Source: Ilex aquifolium (Eukaryota > Streptophyta > Magnoliopsida > Aquifoliales > Aquifoliaceae). From it: a DNA stretch of 64,000 nucleotides. The DNA lies in NCBI GenBank assembly GCA_951799425.1, contig OX637397.1, positions 15,770,064 through 15,834,063 of the forward strand, in the 5' to 3' direction. A program made the translations under genes and the position numbers. Below, in pieces: positions 12,003 through 21,655 of the stretch (positions are counted from its first letter, which is position 1; every line of letters starts with the position of its first letter). Below the pieces are notes generated by a model, which did not search any database, was not told where the DNA came from, and worked only from the letters and a program-made list of their open reading frames with translations.

Positions 12003-12794
12003 CTAAGCAGTTGGAGGAGGACTGATCACCTCACCACCAACATCTCTAGCAACATCCCCAAATAGTTCTTCAATGCTGGGAGAGGAGTCGACATTAGGGG
12101 CATCGACTAGAGGAGCAGGGGCAGGGGAGATAGGGAGCACTATCGGCTCTAGAGCTGGAGGGGCCTCGGGGGGAACAACAGTAGCTAGGGCTGGTATGGC
12201 AGCATCGGAAGGCTCCGCCGAAGGCTGCACTTGGGCGTTTACTGCATCTTCGACAGCAACCTCGGCCACAGCCTGCAGCATTTTCTCCAAGGGCACATAC
12301 TCGTGCATGAGGAACAGAGGAGATTGGGATGGAATGCCCGCAGCCTTGAGTGCCTCGTCCCAGCCCTTCTTGAAGAACTCTCTCTTATTTTCTTCGAGGG
12401 CCACCAAGACGTCATCGACGCATTCATCGGCGATCTGCTGCTCCGTCTTCTTGTCTGCCTCCGCCTGGGCCCTGACCCTGTCCAGTTCTTGAGTAAGATT
12501 CAAACAGGTCTGCTCCGACTCCTCGGCCCTCGCCTCCGCCGCTTCAGTAATCTTTTTCTCGGCGTCTGCAAGGGCTACACTCAGCTTGTCAGCGCTGACC
12601 CTCGTAGTTTCGTCGTCCTTAAGGAGTTGGGCAATTTGGGCCGCCTGGGAAGACAGCGTGATGTCCCTGGCGGCCACATCCTCCCTAGCAGCAGCAAGGG
12701 CCATCTCGGCCTCGGCCTTCTCCGTCTCGGATTGCTGGAGATTTTGTCTCTGAGCATGGTAGCACGCAGCAATAACCGAGATTTGCTGGGAAGC
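12003..12794 (-). pseudogene. exon 3 of the Tat1 antisense gene, open coiled-coil exon
   Basis: This exon is open for more than 250 codons. It has heptad-like Ala/Glu/Lys/Gln spacing from the splice acceptor to about 12330, then a Pro/Ala/Val-rich tail ending SSPSIEELFGDVARDVGG. Its base composition is richer in G+C than the surrounding element. The open frame contrasts with the stops in exons 1 and 2. Confidence 0.7.
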
Positions 12795-14485
12795 CTGTTA
12801 GAAGGAAAAATGAAAAGTTACACCGAGGCAGAGAAGACTAAAAAACAAAGAATAGTAACTGAACTTATCACCAGGGAATTCTGGATAATCGAGAGGAATA
12901 GCTAGTTGGTCGGCCGCCCCCGGTGCTCCGCCATGTCAGCACTAAATTGGAGTGTCTCACTCACGGCATAGGCCACATGAGGATCATGGATGATGGAGTC
13001 GTTGACCCGGATCACCCTGTTTTCTCTATCCCGGGCCCGGGGGGATCCACTCCTCGACGGTGGCCATCGGCGGAGGAGGAGGAGGAGGAGTTCGTTGATC
13101 TTGTTGTTGCCGCTGCAGGTTGCTGTTGTTGTTGTTGTTGCTACTGTGATGGAAGGGCCCTGCCTCGTCCCAGACCATCATGCATTTGTTTGGTCCTCCT
13201 CTCATCCTCGATTCGGGGGTCCCGGTCACGGACCTGGCCCCGGCCGGAAGATCTCAGTGGCACGGGGGGCGGAGGAGGAGCATTGATGTTGGTCCTTTGA
13301 GGAGGTGGAGGGACATTGCCAGAGGATCCCCTGCCCCTCCCGGCGGCCAAGGCGGCCCTCTGATTCAGGTAATTGAGATCTAGGCGAGGTCAGCGAGACA
13401 TAGCTACTTCAAGCGCGTCCTCCTCGTCTAAACTTTGAAAGATGTTGAAATCTGGGCCAAGTGTCCCTCCCAGAGGTACTGGCCTCGGCTTGAACGGCGG
13501 TGGAGGGCTCCCTAACTTAAGTCGCCTCTTCTTCTCTGTGGCCCTCGGCTACCCCTTCTACCTCGGCCTTGATGGCCCTGTCAGGATCCCCCTCTAAGTT
13601 CTGCTCCAAGTCTTCCTTCAAGTTCTCCTGGAAGAGTTCGGACTACCTGGAGGGATCGTAGGGTTGGGGAAGTTGGGAAAATTTTTTGTATCCTGGGATG
13701 TAGTCTAGGAGCACGTGAGTTGATCAGCCAAACCCATCGCCGATGTACCCCCAGACGGTTACAAGGTTGTTGAAGTTAACCAAGTCTCGAGGTGGGAGAG
13801 CAGCTTCACGAGTGGAAACGTCTGCACAAAAGAAATAAGAGTGTCAAGGCTTGTACAAATTAATATCGGAAAGATAAAAAGCCAACAAGATAGGGAGAAG
13901 TCGACGTACTTGTTGTTTGCCACTCCTTGGGGCAAGACAAGCCGTCATACTCGGGGCCGATCTGCCTTTCCTAGGCACCGTTGAAGACCAGCAGATCACC
14001 CTTGTATCCCTTGTCGGAATCAGGAAAGTAGGTGACAAGGTACATGGAGGTGTCTCGGACTTTGAGATAAAGGTTTGCTGGGGCATCACCCTCAGCAAGG
14101 TATAGCAGAAAAGGATGTCCTCGAGGCCTAGCTTGACCCCGAGGCGCTTATTAAGTTCCACCACCCCCATGATTATTCTGAAGGTGTTAAGGCAACACTG
14201 CCCTAGGAAGAGGCGGAACCTAGATAGGAACTGGAGGAGAAGTGGATGAAGGGGGAATCTGATCCCGCCCTCCATGACATCCTTGGTGTAAAACGGCATG
14301 GCACCCTTGGTGCCGACGTTGTGACGATGACGAGCTGGGTTGAAATCGTCAACGTCGACACTGCGAGGGATGTCATAGTGGGCTCAGAAGTTGGCAATTT
14401 GTTGAGCGCCTTTGACGGAGTACTTTCTCGGCCTAGAGGTCCCGGTCTCTTGGACCTCAGCGGCAGGGCGATGCCTCCTCGGCAT
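12003..14485 (-). pseudogene. antisense intron-containing gene in Tat1 (putative gypsy-type transposon family, coiled coil)
   Basis: The gene runs opposite to Tat1. Exon 1 (14485..13910) starts MPRRHRPAAEV and contains YDIPRSVDVDDFNP and GGIRFPLHPLLLQFLSRFRL, with FRIIMGVVELNKRLGVKLGL. These are features of the plant family annotated as putative gypsy-type transposon (Pfam PF04195). A GTACGT donor ends it. Exon 2 starts at 13821 after TTTGTGCAG and encodes REAALPPRDLVNFNNL, Pro-rich and Gln-rich stretches; its end at about 12872 is inferred. Exon 3 (12794..12003) follows CCTTCTAACAG and encodes an Ala/Glu-rich coiled coil (AEARAEESEQTCLNLTQELD) and a Pro/Ala-rich tail. In-frame stops near 14397 and in exon 2 suggest this copy is dead. 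Function is unknown. Confidence 0.72.
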
Positions 14486-14867
14486 GTTATACAGAGGAAA
14501 GAAGGAGATTCCAAGGGATGTTCTCTAAAATAAGAGTCCTAAGGGGCACTACTAGACACTCAAATGAAAAGGGAAGGCAAATGGGGCCTGGAAGGTGACC
14601 AGTCGCCGAAAAAAGCAAAGAAAGGGAGAAAAGGACGAAGACTCATCGGAAAGGGGCTTGGGGAGGTGAACTGAAGCCTTGAGAGAGTTTTTCTCCTTCA
14701 GACGATGACTAGAAACGGATGGTTCTTCGACCAAAACAGCAAAAGACTCCAACAAGGTTCTTCGAGTGGGTGGCAAGGGATTCCGACGATTCTCCGGCAA
14801 AGAAATCTCTGAGAAGGCTTAAGGATTCAAAAGTCGTGAAAATAAACGAGGGAGGACATGCCTTCTG

Positions 14868-14875
14868 TTTATATA
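14868..14875 (-). promoter_or_regulatory. TATA box candidate for the antisense gene
   Basis: On the - strand the sequence is CCCTATATAAACAG, a good plant TATA box. It lies about 380 bp upstream of the first start codon of the antisense gene at 14485 and 170 bp inside the 3' LTR. Its direction fits a private promoter for that gene; this is inferred from position only. Confidence 0.45.
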
Positions 14876-15021
14876 GGGCATGTCCCCATCATTGTGCACA
14901 AGACACAAGGACAGGCGCATTCAATGCGCACGATCTCCGAAAGATGGAAAACAGCTGAAACAAATGATGAGACGGGTGAGCCCTTTCACCTCCTGACGAC
15001 ACGTGTCCCCGCCGTACGAAG

Positions 15022-15044
15022 ATCAAAGGGCTGGGGGGCAGTTG
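15022..15044 (+). other. polypurine tract of Tat1
   Basis: AGATCAAAGGGCTGGGGGG then CAGT lies immediately before the 3' LTR start. This is the normal position and composition of the plus-strand primer. Confidence 0.75.
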
Positions 15045-16053
15045 ATGGGACACTTTTGAGCAAAGGTTGGATTCAAACACGTGTTCTCGGCGCCAAGGGT
15101 ACGTTCTCTGCAATGAAGGCCACGTGTCCTCAGCACCGAGGGGGCACGACCTCTCTTATGGGGCCACGTGTCCTCGGCACCGAGGGGCACGACCTCTCTT
15201 ATGGATCCATGCGTTCTATACAGTATAAGACTCAAGGCTAGTTGTGGACACGTCATCTCTTCATCTGGAAGGGCCACTGATAGCTGTAGCCCATCAGTCT
15301 CAGAACTGGTCAATGAAATCATTTGCTTGCCTTCCCAATAAAGTCAGGATGGCAGAATGAACAAGACACTCCCCCAAGGAAAGTCAGACATGTGGCATAA
15401 AGTACAGGATGAGGGGTGAATAGGCAACAAACCCCTGCTGACATGCAGCAATCTCAGGCAAGCATTTAATGAACCCTCAGTTGATGGGACACTCTTAATG
15501 GCTAGGGAAGCCTAGAAGAAGGAGCATTAAATGCTCCAGGACCCGAGCATTTAAGGCTTCAACATTGAAGAAAGAGCATTAACCGCTCGGGGGCCCGAGC
15601 AATTAATGACGGGGTCTTCCCCATGCAAAATAAGGGGCGCACTGCTCCATGTCTGGACACTACCTACTGTCTAGATCATCAGTAATGATGAATATCTGGT
15701 AGTATAAATAGCTCCCAAAAATACAATGCAAAGGTACGCAAAATCACCTCTCAAGAACACAAAATAGTGCTTTCTCTATCCTCTCTCTCAAAAAGCTAAC
15801 TTGATCGTTGGAGGGGATACGCCGAAAAACACTTTGGCACCCTTCTAACCCATTTTTCTGTGTACCAAGAACCCCCTTTCATTGCCGGAATCGATCGGAC
15901 AGCCTCTGAAGCAATTCATCACCACTCCTTAGGCCCCATTTGGCCCTTTCAACCCTTTTCTTGCCACGAGATCTTTAACACTCGAGGCGAATACTAGCTC
16001 ACCAAAGGAAAGATCTGTCTTTTTAAACTATTGTGCGAAAATCACCGTGCACA
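15045..16053 (+). repeat. 3' LTR of Tat1
   Basis: It starts TGATGGGACACTTTTGAGC and ends CGTGCACA. It matches the 5' LTR along its length (about 1009 bp). It is followed by ATTAT and then by the interrupted copia gag frame. Confidence 0.92.
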
Positions 16054-16180
16054 ATTATTTTGTTCTTAGCACTAAAAGCCATAAACATCGATCAACTCCA
16101 AGAATTGTAGTTCTCCCTCGTTAATGGCTAAGAAACTAGTAATGCTCCTGAACTGTCTCCATGATAAAGAAAGAAAGAAT
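16054..16180 (-). pseudogene. copia gag, N-terminal portion right of the Tat1 insertion
   Basis: On the - strand this reads HGDSSGALLVS, a stop, PLTRENYNSWS, a stop, then SMFMAFSAKNK, the standard N-terminal block of plant copia gag. The frame then runs directly into the 3' LTR of Tat1. The next codons are found at 1856 on the other side, with ATAAT/ATAAC duplicated. These two pieces show that Tat1 interrupted one copia gag. Confidence 0.85.
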
Positions 16181-17440
16181 TCAAAGAATCTTTAAAAAAT
16201 TTGGAAGAAGAAGATGTCTCCGATGTTATCTATGATTCCTTCGCCATTGTTGTAAAAAGAATTTGAAGCAGAAAAACAGAGAAAGACAAAGAAGAGAGAG
16301 ACAGAGAGATGTGCAGAAAAAGGGAAAATTGGGTTTGTTGTGTGTTTTGTGTAGAAAGAAGGAGAATTGGACAGAGAAGAGGGGGAAGAGATAGAAAGTG
16401 TTAAGTGATTATGTATATGCTTTTGTTGTTAATGTATGTGGTATGTGCGAGGAAAAGAGAAAGAAAAATAGAAGAGGGAGAACGAAGATGTTTGGAATTT
16501 GGATCTGTTTAGAAGAGGTATAGAGACGTTTGGGTGTAGAACGTAAAAGAACTTAAATACCTTTAATTAGATCATGTGCAGCATGTGTTGTTTTTCCATT
16601 AACAATTTAAAGTTTAAACAGTTGTTAGAGTTAAGAACACCATTGTCTCAATCGTAAACTTTGAAGATTAAATTGATAAAATACCGACTACATGTGGAAT
16701 ACCTCAGGACCATTGGTAAAACGAAAATTATAAAGGGTAAGGGTATTTGGGTCCGTTTGAATACCCACTTTATAAACCCCTAGGGTGTGTTTGGTTAATG
16801 AGATAAGGTGGGTCAACACCAATAAGGAGAGGTTAACATTGTAGTGGGACCCATAAATTCTTTGTTTGGGAAGGCAAAAGTGAGGTAGGATATGAATTCC
16901 AGGTCCAATCTCGATCCGACTGCTACGGTAAAAATTAACCCTCCTGGGTTAAAATTAACCCACCTCCCCATGAGTTTAAATCTCGACCAACTGGACAAGG
17001 CTGGGTAATTACTTGATTACCCCCTCTCATTTCTCGATAATGTTATTTCTCTTTCTTAACTCTCGTTTCAAGGCTCGATTGAGAGGCAGTGAAGACGACG
17101 AAGAAGACACTGAAGACTGAAGACGCCTTGGCTGCTGGTCTCTGGTAAGTGTGTGTCTCTCTTTTCTTCTCTGGACTGAGATGGAAACAGATTTGGCTCA
17201 CTGTGGAGATCCATATCTGCTTCGATCTCGTGGGCGATGATCACCGGTGGTTTTGTTGAGTTGGGCCAAAATCTGATTTTGCTTTTGTAAACCCCCACAT
17301 TCTTATCTTTATATAGCAAGTAATTATTTTTGAAAATACTAACATAGGTGATGAGGTATGCATGAACCCTATAAATTGTAATAGTATGAATAAATACTAG
17401 GGAGACAAATGGATTGTGAAATTTAATTTTTGGAGGTGTT
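16181..17440. other. no gene recognised; purine-rich tract, probably copia 5' region then unclassified DNA
   Basis: From 16181 to about 16510 the + strand is strongly AG-rich (GAAGAGAGAGACAGAGAG). On the - strand it could be the leader or LTR side of the copia remnant, but no TGGTATCAGAGC-type primer site is seen. From 16780 a GTGTGTTTGGTTAATGAG sequence looks like the end of a Tourist-like MITE, but no partner end was found. Confidence 0.4.
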
Positions 17441-17449
17441 TACGGTTGA

Positions 17450-19560
17450 TAAGGGTAACTAAGCAAAAATATTAATTTTTTTTAGGTCAAAATAATATTA
17501 TCATTGAACATGGGAGATCCGAAAAAAAAAAAAAAAATATTAGAATAGCCGTTTAGCACATCTAGCGGTTCGGAGAAATAAAATAGTAATTTTAGTGTTT
17601 CGAGTGTAAATTTATTTTAGTTTTGAGATAAATTATAAAAATAAATGTTTTTAGGTTAAAATAACATTAAAAATGAATCCGGAACGTCGAAAAACCTTAG
17701 GATAGTCATATGGATCAAATTGGAGATTCTTAGTGGCAAAATCGTAATTTTGGAGAACACCCAAACAGCCTGTGAACAGTAAAATAGGGATTTGGCTGAC
17801 CTTATAACACCATTTCATCCCATTTTCCCTCATTTCTTTCACTCCACTCTCACCCCACACCTCTTGGCACCTTAGAGGAAGATTAAGGGAGGAAGAAAAG
17901 GGAAGAAGTAGGTCACTAGAGCTTGAGTTCTTACTTGGAATTTTGATTCAAGGTAGGAGTTTTCTTCCATTCTTGTTCATTGATGTTAGGGTATATATAT
18001 ATATATGTTTTGCCTCTAAATGTTACATATATGATATGAAATCATCCTCTCTTATTCTTTTTTTGCAAGGATTACATGTTTTTGAAGAAAATTAGGGTTG
18101 AATACCCATGAAATCTCTTTTCTTACTTGAAAACCCTAGTTTTTGGAGAGTGATGGATTTTCTTCGTAAATTCTTCCTTTATTATTGATTTCGAAACTAT
18201 AGTACTTTGTGTTGAGTAATAAAATGATGTTGTTGTGATCTCTTGTATTTTTCTTAATTGGTTATTGGAATTGTCACATGATAAATTTGGGGATTTTTGA
18301 GATATGCTTGTAAATTGAGAAATTGAGTTTGGTATTGTATCTCTTATAAGTGTGGGATGACCATGGGTGACCTTTGACGAGATATCGTAGAGTGGGTAGA
18401 CGTGTTGTTTGCTCCGTGTGGATTTGCATTTTTCCTACCACTCGTAGTGGGGTTAGTGCTTTGGTAAGACTAAACAACTATTCGCTCACGGGTGCCGTGT
18501 CAGAGGGTTAGTATATTAATGCCTGAATTGGATACGTCACTGCCATTGGTATGGCATACGCCCTTCCTAAAGGATGAATATCTTTGAGAAGATTTGTGTG
18601 TGTGTGTGTGGGCTAGATATTACTCAATGTGTTGATTCATGGGGTTTGCCTCGCATCATGTTTGAGATACATATACATATTGTTGTGGAATATTTGAGTT
18701 ATAGATTACTGTTATTGTTGTGGAAATGATTTCCTACAAGGACTTGTGGAAGTATGAGATTCTACAAGGTCTTGTGGGAAAATGGTTTATATTTTGGAAA
18801 TGGTTGTTTATTGTAGCTGGGTTTTTTTGTTACTGCTCATTTAATTTAATATTGCTACTTAAACTTGAGATTTGTTTTAAAATGTCCCTGTTTTACTTCA
18901 AAAATTAGATATGTTAATTGTAAAATGAGACCGATCATTTCATATGCTTTTATAAACCTTGTTCGGGTTTGGAAGGATTTTCCTACAGAGCTTCGTGCTC
19001 ACCCCCCCTACCTACCCACATTTCAGATTATACACTTGAAGAGGAGTTGGGAGTCGAGGAGCCAGTACATTGGGAGACTCCGATCGACGGGAGTGTGGAT
19101 CCCGAGGTGAATGCTTAGAGCATTACCTTCTTTTGTTCTAGATTGAGACTTTGTAAAACCCAATATTTTTGTTATTCCGCTGCACAGAATTAGTCTGATT
19201 CTTTTGGGGATGGAAGTGCCGTAGTTGAACACATTCTTTTGGATGACATTGTATTTATGGTAAATGGTGTATTAAATTCTTTTGATTACGAAGTTATTTA
19301 GTCGCTCTCATAATCGTGAATGGTTTTAGATAGTAATGTCGTCCAAAATGGATATGGACTGTTTTAATGTAAAAGAAGAATTGCATGTAGTTATATGAGT
19401 ATGGATAAATGAACTTGGTGTGGTCAATGTTTACTTATAAATGGACCCGATGTGGTCAATGTAGTATAATTGCACAGGTTGTGTTTTGGGTAGAACTCCC
19501 CGTACAAATGAGACTCTGTCCGAATTTTGTTAAAATAAGGACTCCCCGTACAGCTTTGTT
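17450..19560 (-). repeat. degraded LTR fragment related to families A and B
   Basis: Shared blocks include TTTTTAGGTTAAAATAA with AATCCGGAA near 17651-17685 (as in 34602-34640) and AACCTTGTTCGGGTTTGGA with TGCTCACCCC near 18956-19010 (as in 41320-41370). GACCCGATGTGGTCAATG near 19443 is the reverse complement of the start of the 5914 LTR. The order shows a - strand LTR. Clean TG/CA ends and a target duplication are not visible, so the limits are approximate. Confidence 0.65.
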
Positions 19561-20129
19561 TTTATTTTTTATTTTGTGGGGTGGTCTATTTCGATTTTGC
19601 CATTTTTTTAATTGTCAATTATTCGATTTATTAACATAAATTTGATGTAATATGATTTTTTGATGAACTTGACAATTGAACTGGTGATCTTTAATGCTTG
19701 ACCTACTAGTCTTTTTTCGTTGGTTTAAGTTTTGAATAAAGATTTGAAAATTTATTAGTGGATTAGGGAAGGTTAATTATGGTTGTTGATTTGTGAAAGT
19801 TCAAGAGTGTTGTACAATTGAGATTAAAAAACAAGAAAACAAAATTTGCTTCGAGTGTAGGAGGAGTGGCGTCTGCAAGCTCAAAAAAGGGTAATGTTCA
19901 AGAGATTTTGGCCAAAAAAAAAAGTTCCAAGATAATTTCATCAATTTTTGATCCAAACATAGGATAGAATTGAATTGGTTAACGAGTGTAATAGTTAAAA
20001 TATATCATATTATTATCTTTAAATCACCTTTGATAGTGGGCCCCACAAACATGTAAAATTGGTTTACTAAATATTGGCATTTATACATATTCAATTTAGA
20101 TATGAGCTTAGTCGAGTTCGGCTTGGATA

Positions 20130-20410
20130 GATTTTTTGAGAAGGTTTGGATTGATTTTCTCAAATCCTTTTAAATCCAAACCTCTCTTTATAAAAATAAG
20201 ATTCAACATTAAATCTAATACGTATCTATGTTTAATATATAACACACATATATATAGAACTCACACATATATTATAATTATTAATAACTATTTGTCCTAT
20301 AAATAACTATTTTATCCCTTATTAATCTAATTCATACTCATGTTAAAGGGTATAATTGTCTTTTAAATCTTTTAATCCCTTAAACTATCTTCCCAAACCC
20401 TCCCCTTTCA
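20130..20410. mobile_element. Tourist-like MITE copy upstream of GEMIN2
   Basis: This stretch resembles the reverse complement of the MITE at 49296..49724, with AAGATTCAACATT, ATGTTTA and the TTTTATCCCTTATTAATCTAATTCATACTCATG region in the same order. It ends about 130 bp before the GEMIN2 start codon. Ends are blurred, so this rests on internal similarity. Confidence 0.45.
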
Positions 20411-20538
20411 TAAATTTGACGAAACTCATACTCATAAGTTTAGTATATGAGCCAATTACAAGTCGAGTTTGGAACTCAAGATTTTTTTTTAACCCAATCA
20501 TAGAGTTTGATCCTTTCGACTAATTTCCCAAACCCTGG

Positions 20539-21655
20539 ATGGACACCAATACCCTAAACCCACAAAACAAACAGCCCTCAGAGCTCCATGAGAATATCGA
20601 GTTGGGTTCTGGAAACAATGTTGTTGAGGAATTGAAAGGTGGCGATTCAAGAGGCATCGTGGTTCTGAACGAAAAAGAGAACTATTCCAAGAAGTACGAA
20701 GTGGGTTCTGTTGATGACGTCGATATGGAGCAAAAAACTCTTGGCTTGAAGAAATATTTGAATAAATACGAACTGGGTTTTTCTGGGTTTCAAGAAACGA
20801 TTTCGAATTCAAGAATTTCTGGGGACTTCACAGCCATTGAGGAGAAGCAGTGTGTGAAGGAAGTCTCAATGGACGCTTTTGATGGAGATTGGAGCAAATG
20901 TTTGGTCGAGTCTGAAAGTTTCTTGAGAAACAAAGAGAAGCTGTTGTTGGGTGGAGCTGAAGGGGAATTGGGCTCCGGTGCTGAGACCCATGCTGTGAAA
21001 TTTAATGATACGGAGAGTTCAATAGAAATCTTGAGTGATAGCAATGCCAAGAACGAAGGAGCCTTTGAACATTCTTCACAGATTGTTGAAAAAATGGGAG
21101 TTTTAGAGAATAAAGAGACGGTTGAGAAGAAAAGTGATGGTGGGTCTTCTAGATGTGCATTGAAGATGATTGAAGTGGTTGATGATACAGCAGTGATCGA
21201 GATTGGTTTGGTTTCTGAAGTTGGGAATGGTTTTGAGAAGGAAATTGGGTTTCTTGGTTTTGATAAGGATTTGGAGAGGAATTTTAATAGGAAGAATATG
21301 AAGCAAGAAATGGATGGAAATATGAAACAAGAAACGGATGGAAAGAAGGTAAAAAGGCCGCGAAGAAGCGGAAAAGGAGAGAAGAAGGGTTTGGGAATGA
21401 ATGGGACTGGCGGTGATATGAATTTGATCCACATGGCTGAAGCTCAATGTGTATGTGAAAAGAAAGGTGATGAGGCCAAGACAGTGTACTCAAGGAGGGA
21501 GATGGAGGCTATGAGGTATGTGGATATGGAAGAACAGAGGAAGAAGTGGATTGAGGTGTACTGTGGGCTTGGGCCTGCTGTGGCAAGGGAGTATGATGGT
21601 TTGGTTGAATGTCAGCAGCAACACAGAAAGAAGATGGTGCCCCCAGCCATTCTCA
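20539..21655 (+). CDS. GEMIN2: GEMIN2 exon 1
   Basis: It begins MDTNTLNPQNKQ and encodes 372 codons plus one base. It is Glu/Lys/Ser-rich with a basic patch (KKVKRPRRSGKGEKKG) that could be a nuclear localisation signal. Its conserved C-terminal part is EMEAMRYVDMEEQRKKWIEV followed by YCGLGPAVAREYDGLV. It ends at a GTATGT donor. Confidence 0.85.

Larger units (their letters stand above)
1857..16053 (+). mobile_element. Tat-type Ty3/gypsy LTR retrotransposon (Tat1)
   Basis: This is a 14.2-kb element with two full LTRs, a primer binding site, gag, protease, RT, RNase H, a second RNase H and integrase in gypsy order. A tandem repeat and an antisense gene then precede the polypurine tract and 3' LTR. 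The flanking 5 bp are GTTAT (1852-1856) and ATTAT (16054-16058), a target duplication with one change. The extra RNase H, the long post-pol region and its tandem repeats mark the plant Tat lineage (Retand/Ogre relatives). Stops and frameshifts in gag and pol show it cannot move by itself. A solo LTR lies inside its RT. Confidence 0.92.

Noticed and set aside
12231-12905. 224-codon + strand frame in Tat1
   Set aside because: It mirrors the coiled-coil exon on the other strand and has no family features.
16787-20000. Tourist-type ends (GTGTGTTTGGTTAATGAG and GATCCAAACATAGG) as one element
   Set aside because: The ends do not match each other well and no TTA duplication pairs them.
20790-21434. 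214-codon open frame on the - strand
   Set aside because: It is the exact antisense of GEMIN2 exon 1, rich in Ser/Phe/Leu by mirror composition, with no motif.
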